Part shown: one piece after another, positions 16,077 to 24,659 of the stretch
How positions within the stretch are numbered: position 1 is the stretch's first letter
Layout of the letters: each line of letters opens with the position of its first letter
NCBI GenBank assembly: GCA_019637875.1
Contig: JAHBUW010000005.1
Span: 62,001 to 126,000 of the forward strand
Origin: Pseudobdellovibrionaceae bacterium
Lineage (GTDB): Bacteria; Bdellovibrionota; Bdellovibrionia; Bdellovibrionales; Bdellovibrionaceae
Direction of reading: 5' to 3'
DNA length: 64,000 bases
Notes under the pieces: model-generated
What the model saw: only the letters and a program-made list of their open reading frames with translations
The model's database searches: none
What the model was told of the DNA's origin: nothing
Position numbers and translations under genes: made by a program

Positions 16077-18719
16077 ATGACACAGACTGAGCGCCAGAAA
16101 ACTTACCTCAAAGATTATACCGCCCCGACCTTCCAGATCCCGTCGACGCATCTGGCGTTCGACTTCCGATCCGAGAACGGGAACGACTTTTGTCGAGTCA
16201 CCTCCACGCTGAAACTTCAACGCCGTCCCGGAACCGAGGGCGATCTATGGCTCGACGGCGAAGAGCTCGTCCTTGAAGACATCAAGCTGAACGGTGCCGC
16301 GCTCGCCGCCTCGGCCTACGTTCGCGAGGACAAGGGGCTGAAACTTCTGAATCCGCCGTCGGAGTTCACACTGCAAACCACGGTGAAACTCGAGCCCAAA
16401 AAGAATACGGCGCTCGAAGGTCTTTACGGCTCGGGCGCGGTCGCGCTCACGCAGTGCGAACCCCAAGGCTTTCGTCGGATCACCTACTACCTCGATCGTC
16501 CCGACGTGATGAGTTCGTTCGAAGTCACCATCGAAGCCGACAAGGCGACGATGCCGGTGCTGCTTTCGAACGGCGACTGCGTGGAAAGAAAAGATCTGGG
16601 CGGCGGCCGCCACTTCACGAAGTGGGTCGACCCCTTCAAGAAGCCCTGCTATCTGTTCGCGCTGGTGGCGGGACCTTTGGCGGTCCTGAAAGACACCTAC
16701 ACCACGGGCTCGGGCAAAAAAGTCGCCCTCGAGATTTACACCAACGAAGCGAACATCCCCCGCTGCGGTTTCGCCATGGAGTCGCTCAAACGCGCGATGA
16801 AGTGGGACGAAGAACGCTTCGGTCTGGAGTACGATCTGTCGACCTACATGATCGTCTCGACCGACGACTTCAACGCGGGCGCCATGGAGAACAAGGGCCT
16901 CAACATCTTCAACAGCCGCCTCGTGCTGGCCGATCCGAAATCGGCGACCGACTACAACTACCACATGATCGAAGCGGTCGTGGGCCACGAGTACTTCCAC
17001 AACTGGACCGGCAACCGCGTGACCTTGCGCGACTGGTTCCACCTTTCGCTGAAAGAAGGACTCACCGTCTTCCGCGACCAGGAATTCTCGATGGACATGG
17101 TCAGCCGCGATCTCGTGCGCATCGACTCGGTCATCGATCTGCGTGAATCGCAGTTCGCCGAGGACGACGGCCCCAACGCGCACCCGATCCGCCCCGAATC
17201 CTGCTATGCGGTCGACAACTTCTTCACCTCGACGATCTACGAAAAGGGCTCCGAGGTGATCCGCATGATGCAAACCATGGTGGGACGCCCCGGCTTCCGC
17301 CAAGGGATGGATCTGTACTTCAAACGCCACGACGGCCAAGCGGTCATCATCGAGGACTTCGCCGCCGCGATCTCGGATGCGAACAAGCAGGACTGGAGCC
17401 AGTTCAAGCGCTGGTACTCGCAGGCCGGAACCCCGCGCGTGAAGGTCACCGAAAATTTCCAAGGCGACACCTACACCCTCACGCTCGAGCAGTCGTGCCC
17501 GTCCACACCCGGCCAGACCGAGAAGCTCCCCTTCCACATCCCGCTCATCGTGGGACTCGTCACGCGCGACGGCAAAGATCTGGAGCTCACACACCCCTCG
17601 CTGAAGAAAAACACCGAAGGCAAAACCCTCATTCACCTCATGGAGCCGAAACAAACTTTCGAATTCAAAGGCCTGAAGGAAAAGCCGCTCTTGTCTTTGA
17701 ACCGCGAGTTCTCGGCGCCCATCGTGCTGGAGTGGAATCCCCCGGTGGAAGAGCTCTTCGCGCTTTACAAAATGGACAACGACGCCTTCAACCGCTTCGA
17801 AGCTGGACAAAAGCTACAGCAGCTCGAGATCGCGAAGTTCATCGACGCCGCAAAGTCGAAAAGCACGGCCGCGCTCGACCCGCGCCTGATCGAGGCGCAG
17901 ATCGCGATCCTGAACGACGCGCGTTTGGACAACGCCCTCAAAAAGAAGATGGTGGAACGCCCCTCGCTGGCGAGCCTGGCGCAGTCGTTGCCGGGTTTCG
18001 ACAGCGCCGCATGGAAAACGGGAATCGATGCCTTCCGCCGCGCCCAGGGTCAGGCCCTGGCCACGGTCGCCCGCGACATCTACACGAAGCTGCACGGAAA
18101 ATCCGACGGCGTGCTCACGCCCGAAGCGCGCGGCGAACGCGCCCTGAAAAACTGGGCGCTGGGACAACTCTGCAACGCGGGCGAAGGCCACGCGCTTGCG
18201 GAAAAACAATTCCGCGAGACCTCCATGATGGTCGACCAGGAAATCGCCTTCGCCCTGCTGATGGAAGCCCCCGAAGCCAAAGCCCGCGAGATCGCGTCGA
18301 ACTTCTACGATCAGTGGAACTCCGACTCGCTCGTCATGAACAAGTGGTGGTCTTTGCAAGCGCAGACCGAAGCGCCGTGGACCTTCGCGCGCGTGCAGGA
18401 GCTGCTGAAACATCCCGCGTTCAACATGAAGAACCCGAACTCGGTGTACGCCCTGCTCGGCCGCTTCAGCGACAACTTGATCGAGTTCCACGCCAAAGGC
18501 GGCGAAACCTACCGCTTCTTCGCGCAAGAGCTGAAAAAGATCGACGCCCTGAACCCGCAGGTGGCGGCACGTTTGTCGGGCGCCTTCGACTTCTGCCCGC
18601 GCGTCAGCCCCGCCTTGCAAGCCGAAGCGAAAAAAGCGCTCGACGGCTTGCTGGCCGATAAGCTGTCGCCGAACGCCTTCGAGATTCTGTCGAACGCACG
18701 CAAGGCCCTGGGCGCTTAA
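16077..18719 (+). CDS. pepN: Aminopeptidase N (M1 metallopeptidase)
   Basis: An 880-residue M1 aminopeptidase (E. coli PepN 870). The exopeptidase motif GAMEN is at residues 268-272. The zinc site is H304-E-Y-F-H308 with the third ligand E327, the exact HEXXH-X18-E spacing. It removes N-terminal residues from peptides in the cytosol. The frame is open far upstream, but that part lies antisense to the VOC gene. ATG 16077 gives MTQTERQKTYLKDYTAPTFQ, which aligns with the start of E. coli PepN. ATG 16059 is an alternative. The stop overlaps the convergent glycosylase stop. Confidence 0.95.
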   Translation: MTQTERQKTYLKDYTAPTFQIPSTHLAFDFRSENGNDFCRVTSTLKLQRRPGTEGDLWLDGEELVLEDIKLNGAALAASAYVREDKGLKLLNPPSEFTLQTTVKLEPKKNTALEGLYGSGAVALTQCEPQGFRRITYYLDRPDVMSSFEVTIEADKATMPVLLSNGDCVERKDLGGGRHFTKWVDPFKKPCYLFALVAGPLAVLKDTYTTGSGKKVALEIYTNEANIPRCGFAMESLKRAMKWDEERFGLEYDLSTYMIVSTDDFNAGAMENKGLNIFNSRLVLADPKSATDYNYHMIEAVVGHEYFHNWTGNRVTLRDWFHLSLKEGLTVFRDQEFSMDMVSRDLVRIDSVIDLRESQFAEDDGPNAHPIRPESCYAVDNFFTSTIYEKGSEVIRMMQTMVGRPGFRQGMDLYFKRHDGQAVIIEDFAAAISDANKQDWSQFKRWYSQAGTPRVKVTENFQGDTYTLTLEQSCPSTPGQTEKLPFHIPLIVGLVTRDGKDLELTHPSLKKNTEGKTLIHLMEPKQTFEFKGLKEKPLLSLNREFSAPIVLEWNPPVEELFALYKMDNDAFNRFEAGQKLQQLEIAKFIDAAKSKSTAALDPRLIEAQIAILNDARLDNALKKKMVERPSLASLAQSLPGFDSAAWKTGIDAFRRAQGQALATVARDIYTKLHGKSDGVLTPEARGERALKNWALGQLCNAGEGHALAEKQFRETSMMVDQEIAFALLMEAPEAKAREIASNFYDQWNSDSLVMNKWWSLQAQTEAPWTFARVQELLKHPAFNMKNPNSVYALLGRFSDNLIEFHAKGGETYRFFAQELKKIDALNPQVAARLSGAFDFCPRVSPALQAEAKKALDGLLADKLSPNAFEILSNARKALGA

Positions 18720-19306
18720 CGCGTTCGGCGTCGCCTCTTCGGTGAAGCGACGATGCGCGCTTTCTTGGTTTTGATGAATTCAGCGTTCTCAAACCGCAGC
18801 GGCCACGCGGCCGCTGCGCCCGCATAGTCCACACCGATACGCGCGCTCACGTGCAGCCTTGGTCGCGCTCCCGATCCCTCTTCGATCCATAAGCCATCCG
18901 CACGCGTCCACAGGCGCACGCCGTCGTCTTTGCGGTCGATCGACATGACCTTGCAGAGTTTCGCGGGACCGTCCGTCGGCGGAAAGCCCTCATCCAGCAT
19001 GCGGACCCCGCGCAAGAGCGCGGCCTCGGGACAGCCTTCGTGCTGGGCCACCACGTTCATGCAGAAGTGCATTCCGTAAACGAAGTAGACGTAGGCGTGA
19101 CCGCCCGCCTTGTACATGGAGCGCACGCGGTCCGTCCGGCGACCACCGAAGGTGTGCGCGGCGGCGTCTTTCACGCCCAGATAGGCTTCGGTTTCGGTGA
19201 TCTCCCCGCGCAGAACGCGTCCGTCGGGAAGACGTCGGCACAGGACTTTGCCGATCAGCTCGCGCGCGACGAGTTCGGTGTCGCGACGAAAAAAAGAAAC
19301 CGGCAA
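18716..19306 (-). CDS. 3-methyladenine DNA glycosylase (AAG/MPG family)
   Basis: About 196 residues of an alkyladenine DNA glycosylase: GEITETEAYLGVKDAAAH (catalytic Glu region) and GGHAYVYFVYGMHFCMNVV. These base-excision enzymes remove 3-methyladenine and related lesions. The frame stays open for 96 more codons upstream, but that part holds a 15-bp tandem repeat and low-complexity codons unlike the family. I therefore place the start at the TTG of LPVSFFRRDTEL, which matches B. subtilis-type starts. No good ribosome-binding site is visible, so the start is uncertain. It is convergent with pepN (stops overlap). Confidence 0.85.
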   Translation of the reverse strand: MPVSFFRRDTELVARELIGKVLCRRLPDGRVLRGEITETEAYLGVKDAAAHTFGGRRTDRVRSMYKAGGHAYVYFVYGMHFCMNVVAQHEGCPEAALLRGVRMLDEGFPPTDGPAKLCKVMSIDRKDDGVRLWTRADGLWIEEGSGARPRLHVSARIGVDYAGAAAAWPLRFENAEFIKTKKARIVASPKRRRRTR

Positions 19307-19325
19307 CAGCCGGCTTGAAGTAGAT

Positions 19326-19370
19326 GACCGCGTCTCAGCCGACCGCGTCTCAGCCGACCGCGTCTCAGCC
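19326..19370. repeat. Three tandem copies of a 15-bp unit
   Basis: GACCGCGTCTCAGCC occurs three times without change (19326-19340, 19341-19355, 19356-19370), followed by a partial fourth copy. It lies just upstream of the glycosylase start on the minus strand and keeps that reading frame open (RSAET repeats). Confidence 0.92.
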
Positions 19371-19455
19371 GACCGCACAGCCCGAGTTTCCGGGGCCGCA
19401 CGAATCGAAGATTTCTTCGGAAGCGGCCTTAGGCCGCTGGTCCGTTGAAGCGGCC

Positions 19456-19749
19456 TTAAGCCGCTTTGGTGCTCGCCGGAGTCAAGATCCCGCGTGCGTT
19501 GCACGTCGCGATCATGTCCTTCCAGAAGGCCTCTTTGATTTTGGTTTCGGCGGGGCCGAACTTCACTTTGGGAAAGCTTGCGTTTTTGGCGCATTCCACA
19601 AACTCCGCTTCACCGGTCTGCACGATCTTCCGCATGAGGCTGAAGTGCACGTCAGTGAAAGGCTTTTGATCCACCAGCATCTTGCGCAGACCTTGCTCGG
19701 GCGTCTGGGTCAGAAACTGATAGAGTCCGTTATAATCGTAGTCAGACAT
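19456..19749 (-). CDS. Uncharacterised 97-residue protein
   Basis: A small, probably cytosolic protein starting MSDYDYNGLYQFL. It is helical and rich in Lys and Phe, with no signal peptide and no motif I recognise. It has a strong ribosome-binding site (AGGAGGG, 7 bp before the ATG), which supports a real gene. The repeat-containing 5' region of the glycosylase gene lies downstream on the same strand, so the two could share a transcript. Function unknown. Confidence 0.7.
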   Translation of the reverse strand: MSDYDYNGLYQFLTQTPEQGLRKMLVDQKPFTDVHFSLMRKIVQTGEAEFVECAKNASFPKVKFGPAETKIKEAFWKDMIATCNARGILTPASTKAA

Positions 19750-19903
19750 GGGCTAAACCCTCCTGACTTCAATGATCGGCCGAAACCGGCCTGAGCCACA
19801 GTCTGGCCCGACCCGTTCCGGCCCCGTCAACAGACCAGAACCCCGCCCTCTTGATCAACTCTAAAGTGGAAACGGGACGAAATGCCCGGGTCCAGGAAGC
19901 ACC

Positions 19904-20626
19904 CTAGTTCCGCGTCAGGAATTCGGCGCGGGTTTCGGGACGCGTTTTGAAGTGGCCGCGCAGATCCGACGTGGAGGTCGAACTTTGGCAGTCCTGCACC
20001 CCGCGCGCGATCACGCAGTAGTGCTTCGCGCGGATCTGCACCGCCACGTGCTCGGTCTCGAGCACCGCTTGCAGACAGTCGGCGATCTGTTTGGTCAGAC
20101 GCTCTTGTACCTGCGGACGGCGCGCGAAGAACTGCACGATGCGGTTGATCTTCGAAAGACCGATGACCTTTTTGTTCGGGATGTAGGCCACCGTCGCCAG
20201 CCCGTCGATGGTTTGGAAGTGGTGTTCGCAGACGCTCATCACTTCGATGTCGCGCACGTGCACCATCTGATCGTAATTCATCTCGTTGTCGATGACCGTG
20301 ATCTTCGGGAAGTTCTCGGCGTTCAGGCCGCTGAAAATCTCCGAGACGTACATCTTCGCGATCCGGTTCGGCGTGTTCTTGATGGAGTCGTTTTTCAGAT
20401 CGAGTCCAAGCACCTTCAGGATTTCGGTGAAGTGCCCCGAGATCCTCTGAATCTTCTCGGCGTCGGAAAGGGAGTTCATCGTGACCGGCGTCGGACGCAC
20501 CTGACGCAAAATCTGGGCGACCGTCAGCTCGGTTTCGTGCGGACGCTCGAGCGCCGGCTTCGCCGACGATTTCGTGGGTGCTTTCTTGGATTTGGAAGAT
20601 TTAGCCTGAGCTCTTTTGGTAGTCAT
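19904..20626 (-). CDS. folE: GTP cyclohydrolase I
   Basis: A 240-residue FolE-type enzyme (E. coli 222) that converts GTP to 7,8-dihydroneopterin triphosphate, the first step of folate/pterin synthesis. The zinc-site motif [12 protein letters not shown] is intact, with the conserved [20 protein letters not shown] segment and a late [10 protein letters not shown] holding the second cysteine. The N-terminal ~45 residues are Lys/Ser-rich and disordered-looking. The internal ATG at [11 protein letters not shown] could be an alternative start. No other folate gene is adjacent. Confidence 0.94.
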   Translation of the reverse strand: MTTKRAQAKSSKSKKAPTKSSAKPALERPHETELTVAQILRQVRPTPVTMNSLSDAEKIQRISGHFTEILKVLGLDLKNDSIKNTPNRIAKMYVSEIFSGLNAENFPKITVIDNEMNYDQMVHVRDIEVMSVCEHHFQTIDGLATVAYIPNKKVIGLSKINRIVQFFARRPQVQERLTKQIADCLQAVLETEHVAVQIRAKHYCVIARGVQDCQSSTSTSDLRGHFKTRPETRAEFLTRN

Positions 20627-20677
20627 ATTCGGGGCGGAAGCTAACGAAATTCCCCGCCCGGGTCGACGAAAAAGGCC

Positions 20678-22102
20678 CTACAGGGGAAAAAGTCGCTGCG
20701 GCCGGTTCTGAATCAGGTACTCGGCGGCCCGCACGCCCGAAACCAGCGCCCCTTGGAGCGTTCCCCGCTCCAAACCGACGGTGTGCTCTCCCGCCCAAAC
20801 CCAGTCTTCTGAGGTCTCTTGCCACTCGCTTCCCATCCCCGGTCGGGGGTAGCTCACCGAGCCCTTCGCGAAGGGTTGCAGCGACCAGTTCACCATGGCC
20901 TGTTCCATCAGCTCGCCCGTCGCTTTTTTCCGGAAAAGCGATTCGAGTTCGCGCTGAATCGCCAGCCGGTGTTGGGGGCCCGCGGCTTTCGCGGCCTCGC
21001 CACCCCAAAGGACCGACAAAACCCCTTGGCGGAATTGGAACAGCGGATTCAAACGGTAACTCGACTCCCACACCACTTGGCCTTCGCCGAAGTCGATGAG
21101 TTTCGATTGATCGAGCGCCGTGCCCCAGAAACGCTCCTGGTAACTGTAGATAAATTTAGAATGGGCGCCGACCTGAAAGGCGCTCGCGTTCGTCCACGGC
21201 CCCGAAAATTCGATCAAGCCGTCGACGTCTTTCAGCACCGCCAGCGGCAGCGCGCAGATCACGTGCCGCGCGAAAACGGACTTCTGCCCCGACGGCGTTT
21301 CGAAAACCAAATCCAGTCCCCGCGAACGACGACGAACCGCGATCAACTTGTGACGGAAAGAATAAGTGCGTTCGGGTTGAAAGCCCGCCGTGCGATCGAA
21401 CATCGCCTGCGCAAGCGCATTCGAGCCCGCGCGGAAACGGTAACGACTTTCGGTCCACAGCGAAACGGGATTTTTCGCGCGGTCGAAAGCCGGAGCGAAG
21501 ACCTCGGCGGCGATCAACTCGGGGGCCGCCCCGTAACGCTCCAGGCTCCATTCGGAAATCAAACTGGTGAAGGCCGCGTCGCGACTGCGCGCCTTCGCCC
21601 AATCGGCGAGCGACAAACCCGTGACGACCTCCGCACGGGCCGCGGATTTTTGCAGACGTTTGAGCTCCGCGTTCGCGCCCGCCAGCGGCAGGATCTGGTT
21701 CAAGCGACGACGGCGCGCGCGCGTTTCGATCTCTGCGACCTCGGTCGTTTCGATGCGCAGCTCTTTCGCCAGATCCAAGACGAATTTCTGCTCCCCGGTG
21801 AAGAATTCGGCCCCGAGTTCCGCCACCGTCTGGCCACGGAAAAAATCCGGGATCGTATAGATCCGCCCGCCGATACGGGCCGAGGCCTCGTAGACGTGGT
21901 AGGGCAAATTTTGTTTTTTCAGCTGGTAGGCGGCGGCCAGGCCCGCGGCCCCCGCGCCCAAAATCACGATGCGGTCGGCGTCCTCGCTTTGGTCCCCCAA
22001 AACGATGCGGTCAAGCGTCGAGCATCCCGCGAGTCCCAAACCCGCCGATGCGCCCACGCCCCATTTCAAAAAGTCCCGACGATTTCCACGTTGATCCGAC
22101 AC
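20678..22102 (-). CDS. Exported FAD-dependent amine oxidase family protein (Tat/lipoprotein signal)
   Basis: A 474-residue flavoprotein. The N-terminus MSDQRGNRRDFLKWG is a twin-arginine signal (RRDFLK), and the hydrophobic stretch ends in LGLAGC, a lipobox with Cys27, so it may be a Tat-exported lipoprotein. The FAD motif GAGAAGLAAAYQL follows, then ARIGGRIYT. The C-terminal amine-oxidase flavin segment WAGEHTVGLERGTLQGALVSG is present. The family includes monoamine oxidases, polyamine oxidases and desaturases, and the substrate cannot be inferred. It is divergent from the 2OG-Fe(II) gene. Confidence 0.85.
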   Translation of the reverse strand: MSDQRGNRRDFLKWGVGASAGLGLAGCSTLDRIVLGDQSEDADRIVILGAGAAGLAAAYQLKKQNLPYHVYEASARIGGRIYTIPDFFRGQTVAELGAEFFTGEQKFVLDLAKELRIETTEVAEIETRARRRRLNQILPLAGANAELKRLQKSAARAEVVTGLSLADWAKARSRDAAFTSLISEWSLERYGAAPELIAAEVFAPAFDRAKNPVSLWTESRYRFRAGSNALAQAMFDRTAGFQPERTYSFRHKLIAVRRRSRGLDLVFETPSGQKSVFARHVICALPLAVLKDVDGLIEFSGPWTNASAFQVGAHSKFIYSYQERFWGTALDQSKLIDFGEGQVVWESSYRLNPLFQFRQGVLSVLWGGEAAKAAGPQHRLAIQRELESLFRKKATGELMEQAMVNWSLQPFAKGSVSYPRPGMGSEWQETSEDWVWAGEHTVGLERGTLQGALVSGVRAAEYLIQNRPQRLFPL

Positions 22103-22166
22103 TTCGCCATTTTAGAACCACGCCCGTCCTTGCGCCAAGCCCGAATTCGGGCTTAGAAGATGGCGC

Positions 22167-22772
22167 ATGGCCCCCGACTTCGACCGACTCGCGACCGACG
22201 ACTGGACCCTGATCCGCGACTTTTTGTCGACCGAAGAGGTGCGCGCGCTGCAAACTTACTGGGAGAAAAGCGCCACCGCCGCGCGCCCCGCCCGCGTTTC
22301 GGCGAACGTTTCATTGAATACCGAGATCCGGGGGGACCAAATCCTCTGGCTCAACGAAAACGAAGATCCGGCGGTGGATGCGCTCTTCGTCCGTCTGCAT
22401 CAGTTGCGGCGCGAACTCAGCGAAGCCCTTTTTTTGAACCTGCACGATTTCGAGGCGCACCTCGCCTGTTATCGTCCCGGAGCCCGCTACCAAGCGCATA
22501 TCGATCAACCCCGCAAAAACGGTCAGGCCGAGGGGCGTCGGTTGATCTCGCTCGTGCTGTACCTCAACTCGAACTGGCGTCCCGAGGACGGCGGCGAGCT
22601 GATTCTGTGGGCGGAAGACGGTCAAAGTGAGCGCGCGCGCATCGCTCCCGTGGCGGGGACGGCGGCCCTTTTCCGCTCCGATACGGTTTTGCACGAAGTG
22701 AGCGAAGCCCATGCCCCCCGTTTGTCGATCGCGGTCTGGTTTCGACGCTCACCGACGACCGGGATTTTTTAG
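22167..22772 (+). CDS. 2OG-Fe(II) oxygenase (prolyl-4-hydroxylase-like)
   Basis: A 201-residue protein of the SM-20/P4H-type 2-oxoglutarate- and iron-dependent dioxygenases. The iron triad is visible as H-x-D in YQAHIDQP and a distal His in LHEVSEAHAPRLSIAVWFRR, where the Arg is the usual 2OG-binding residue. The core LVLYLNSNWRPEDGGEL is diagnostic. The substrate is unknown; relatives hydroxylate prolines in proteins. It sits 36 bp before the ABC exporter pair and may share its transcript. Confidence 0.85.
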   Translation: MAPDFDRLATDDWTLIRDFLSTEEVRALQTYWEKSATAARPARVSANVSLNTEIRGDQILWLNENEDPAVDALFVRLHQLRRELSEALFLNLHDFEAHLACYRPGARYQAHIDQPRKNGQAEGRRLISLVLYLNSNWRPEDGGELILWAEDGQSERARIAPVAGTAALFRSDTVLHEVSEAHAPRLSIAVWFRRSPTTGIF

Positions 22773-22808
22773 CCGCATTCAGCGCGCTTTTCCGTTAAAA
22801 CTTTCCCC

Positions 22809-24659
22809 ATGTCGTCGCCGCGACTTCTTGCCGAAATCCTATTCACGCGGCCTTGGTTCCGAGTGCTCCTGATCAGCCTGTCCGCCGGTTCGGCGGTCGC
22901 GGGCCTTTTTGCGGCTTTCGCGCAAAAAGAGTTCGTCGATCTGATGCTCGGAAAAGCGCTGCTCATCGAGGGGCTTGAGCTGCATCCCATCGCGTGGCTC
23001 GCCGCGAGCTTCGTCGGACTTCTGCTGAGTCTCGTCCTCTCCCAAGCGGTGAACTACGTCGGCGCGAAAGAGTCCCTGTGGATGCAGGGCCGTTTGGCGC
23101 AAAGGCTGTACGACCGCATTCTCAAATTGCAAAGCTCGGATCTGCGCGGGCGCTCGGTCGGGGAAATCGTCGCGATCTATACGACCGACATCCCCGGGGC
23201 GACGATTCTGGTCGAGCAGTCCATGCCCCAGTGCTTCAACATCCTTTTCCCGCTGATCCTGGCGCCCGCGGCGCTGGTTTATCTGTTCGAGCTGCCGCTC
23301 AGCTTCGTGATCGCGGTGCTGGCGGGCGTGATCGCGATCAATCTGGTCCTCGCCCTTCGCCAAAGCCGTTTCTTCTCGATCTTCAAACGCCTGGCCGCCG
23401 AACGCGTGGGCCTCGTGAACGAATGGGTGCAGAACATCCGCACGCTCCGCGTGCTCGGACTGATGGAGCCGTTCGAAACGAAATTACTCGAGGTTCGCGA
23501 AATCGAAACCATGAACCGGATCAAGATGGTGACCAACGGGCAAACGATGAACGCCGTCTCGAGCTCGATGACCTTCGTCATCAACGTCCTTTTCATTTTG
23601 GTCTTGGTGCGCCTGCACCCCGCGCAAGTGACGCCCGGAAGTTTACTGGCGCTGCTTTGGATCGTCGGGATCTTCATGACCCGACCTTTCCGCCAGATCC
23701 CGTGGTTCTTCACTTTCGTTTTCGACGGTTGGACCAGCTTGAAACGTCTGGCCGGTGCGCTGTCGCTGACCTCCGTTCCCCCGCAGATCGCGAAGTCCGC
23801 GACCGTCGCGAACGAGCCCGCCCTGACCGTACGTGATCTGAATCTGCGCATCTACGGACAACAACTTCTGAGCGGGATCGATCTGGATCTGCGCGAGGGT
23901 GAATTCGTCGCGGTCGTGGGCGAAGTCGGCTCGGGGAAAAGTTTGCTTTTCCAATGCCTGCTGGCCGAGGCGCCCGCCGAATTCAAAGCCTACCGCATTT
24001 TGGGCGAAGATATGTCCGGCCGCGGCTCCCCCGAGATCCGCCGCCACTTCGCGTTCGTCCCCCAAGAGGGCTTCACGATGAGCGCGACGCTGTTGGAAAA
24101 CGTCGCCTTCGATTACCACTCCAAAACCACCGAAGAGACTTTGCGCGAAGAGATCGAAGGCGCGCTCGCGCTCGCGGAGTTCCGCAGCTCGCAAGAACGA
24201 ATGAACGGGGGTTTGACCACGGAAATCGGCGAGCGCGGCGTGAATCTTTCGGGCGGACAGAAACAGCGGATCAGCCTGGCCCGCGCGGTCTACAGCAAAG
24301 CCCCGATCCTGCTTCTGGACGACACCTTCAGCGCGCTCGACACCGAAACCGAGACGAAACTGATCGACGGGCTGTTCGCGACGCGCTGGAAAAATCGCAC
24401 CTGCCTGCTGGCCACCCATCGTTTGAGCGTTCTGTCCAAAGTCAGTCGCATCTACTTCATGGGGGAAGGTCGAATTCTCGACGTCGGCACCTGGAGCGAA
24501 CTGCGCGGACGTTCGAAAGCCTTCAACGACTTCGTCCATAGCGTCGAGGCCCGCGAGGCCGCGCAGACCCCCGCGATCACGAAAAGCGCGCCGCGCCCCG
24601 CGCCGGCCGAGGAAATCCTGCCGCCCGAGAATCCGGCCGAGGTGATCAGTGAGGACTGA
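22809..24659 (+). CDS. ABC exporter half-transporter A (ABCC-like, non-canonical Walker B)
   Basis: A 616-residue type I exporter: six-helix transmembrane domain (about 1-320) and C-terminal ATPase domain. Walker A is G371-EVGSGKS, the signature is canonical L480-SGGQ, and the Walker B is ILLLDD with Asp505 where the catalytic Glu normally stands. That Asp is typical of the degenerate site in ABCC-type and heterodimeric exporters. The tail (570-616) is Pro/Glu-rich. It overlaps half-transporter B by 11 bp and must form a heterodimer with it. Cargo unknown. Confidence 0.92.
   Translation: MSSPRLLAEILFTRPWFRVLLISLSAGSAVAGLFAAFAQKEFVDLMLGKALLIEGLELHPIAWLAASFVGLLLSLVLSQAVNYVGAKESLWMQGRLAQRLYDRILKLQSSDLRGRSVGEIVAIYTTDIPGATILVEQSMPQCFNILFPLILAPAALVYLFELPLSFVIAVLAGVIAINLVLALRQSRFFSIFKRLAAERVGLVNEWVQNIRTLRVLGLMEPFETKLLEVREIETMNRIKMVTNGQTMNAVSSSMTFVINVLFILVLVRLHPAQVTPGSLLALLWIVGIFMTRPFRQIPWFFTFVFDGWTSLKRLAGALSLTSVPPQIAKSATVANEPALTVRDLNLRIYGQQLLSGIDLDLREGEFVAVVGEVGSGKSLLFQCLLAEAPAEFKAYRILGEDMSGRGSPEIRRHFAFVPQEGFTMSATLLENVAFDYHSKTTEETLREEIEGALALAEFRSSQERMNGGLTTEIGERGVNLSGGQKQRISLARAVYSKAPILLLDDTFSALDTETETKLIDGLFATRWKNRTCLLATHRLSVLSKVSRIYFMGEGRILDVGTWSELRGRSKAFNDFVHSVEAREAAQTPAITKSAPRPAPAEEILPPENPAEVISED

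Noticed and set aside
19326-19370. Possible CRISPR-like repeats
   Set aside because: The 15-bp units are directly adjacent with no spacers and only three copies.
20819-22156. 445-codon plus-strand ORF antisense to the amine oxidase
   Set aside because: Arg-rich, motif-free; the minus strand encodes an intact flavoprotein.
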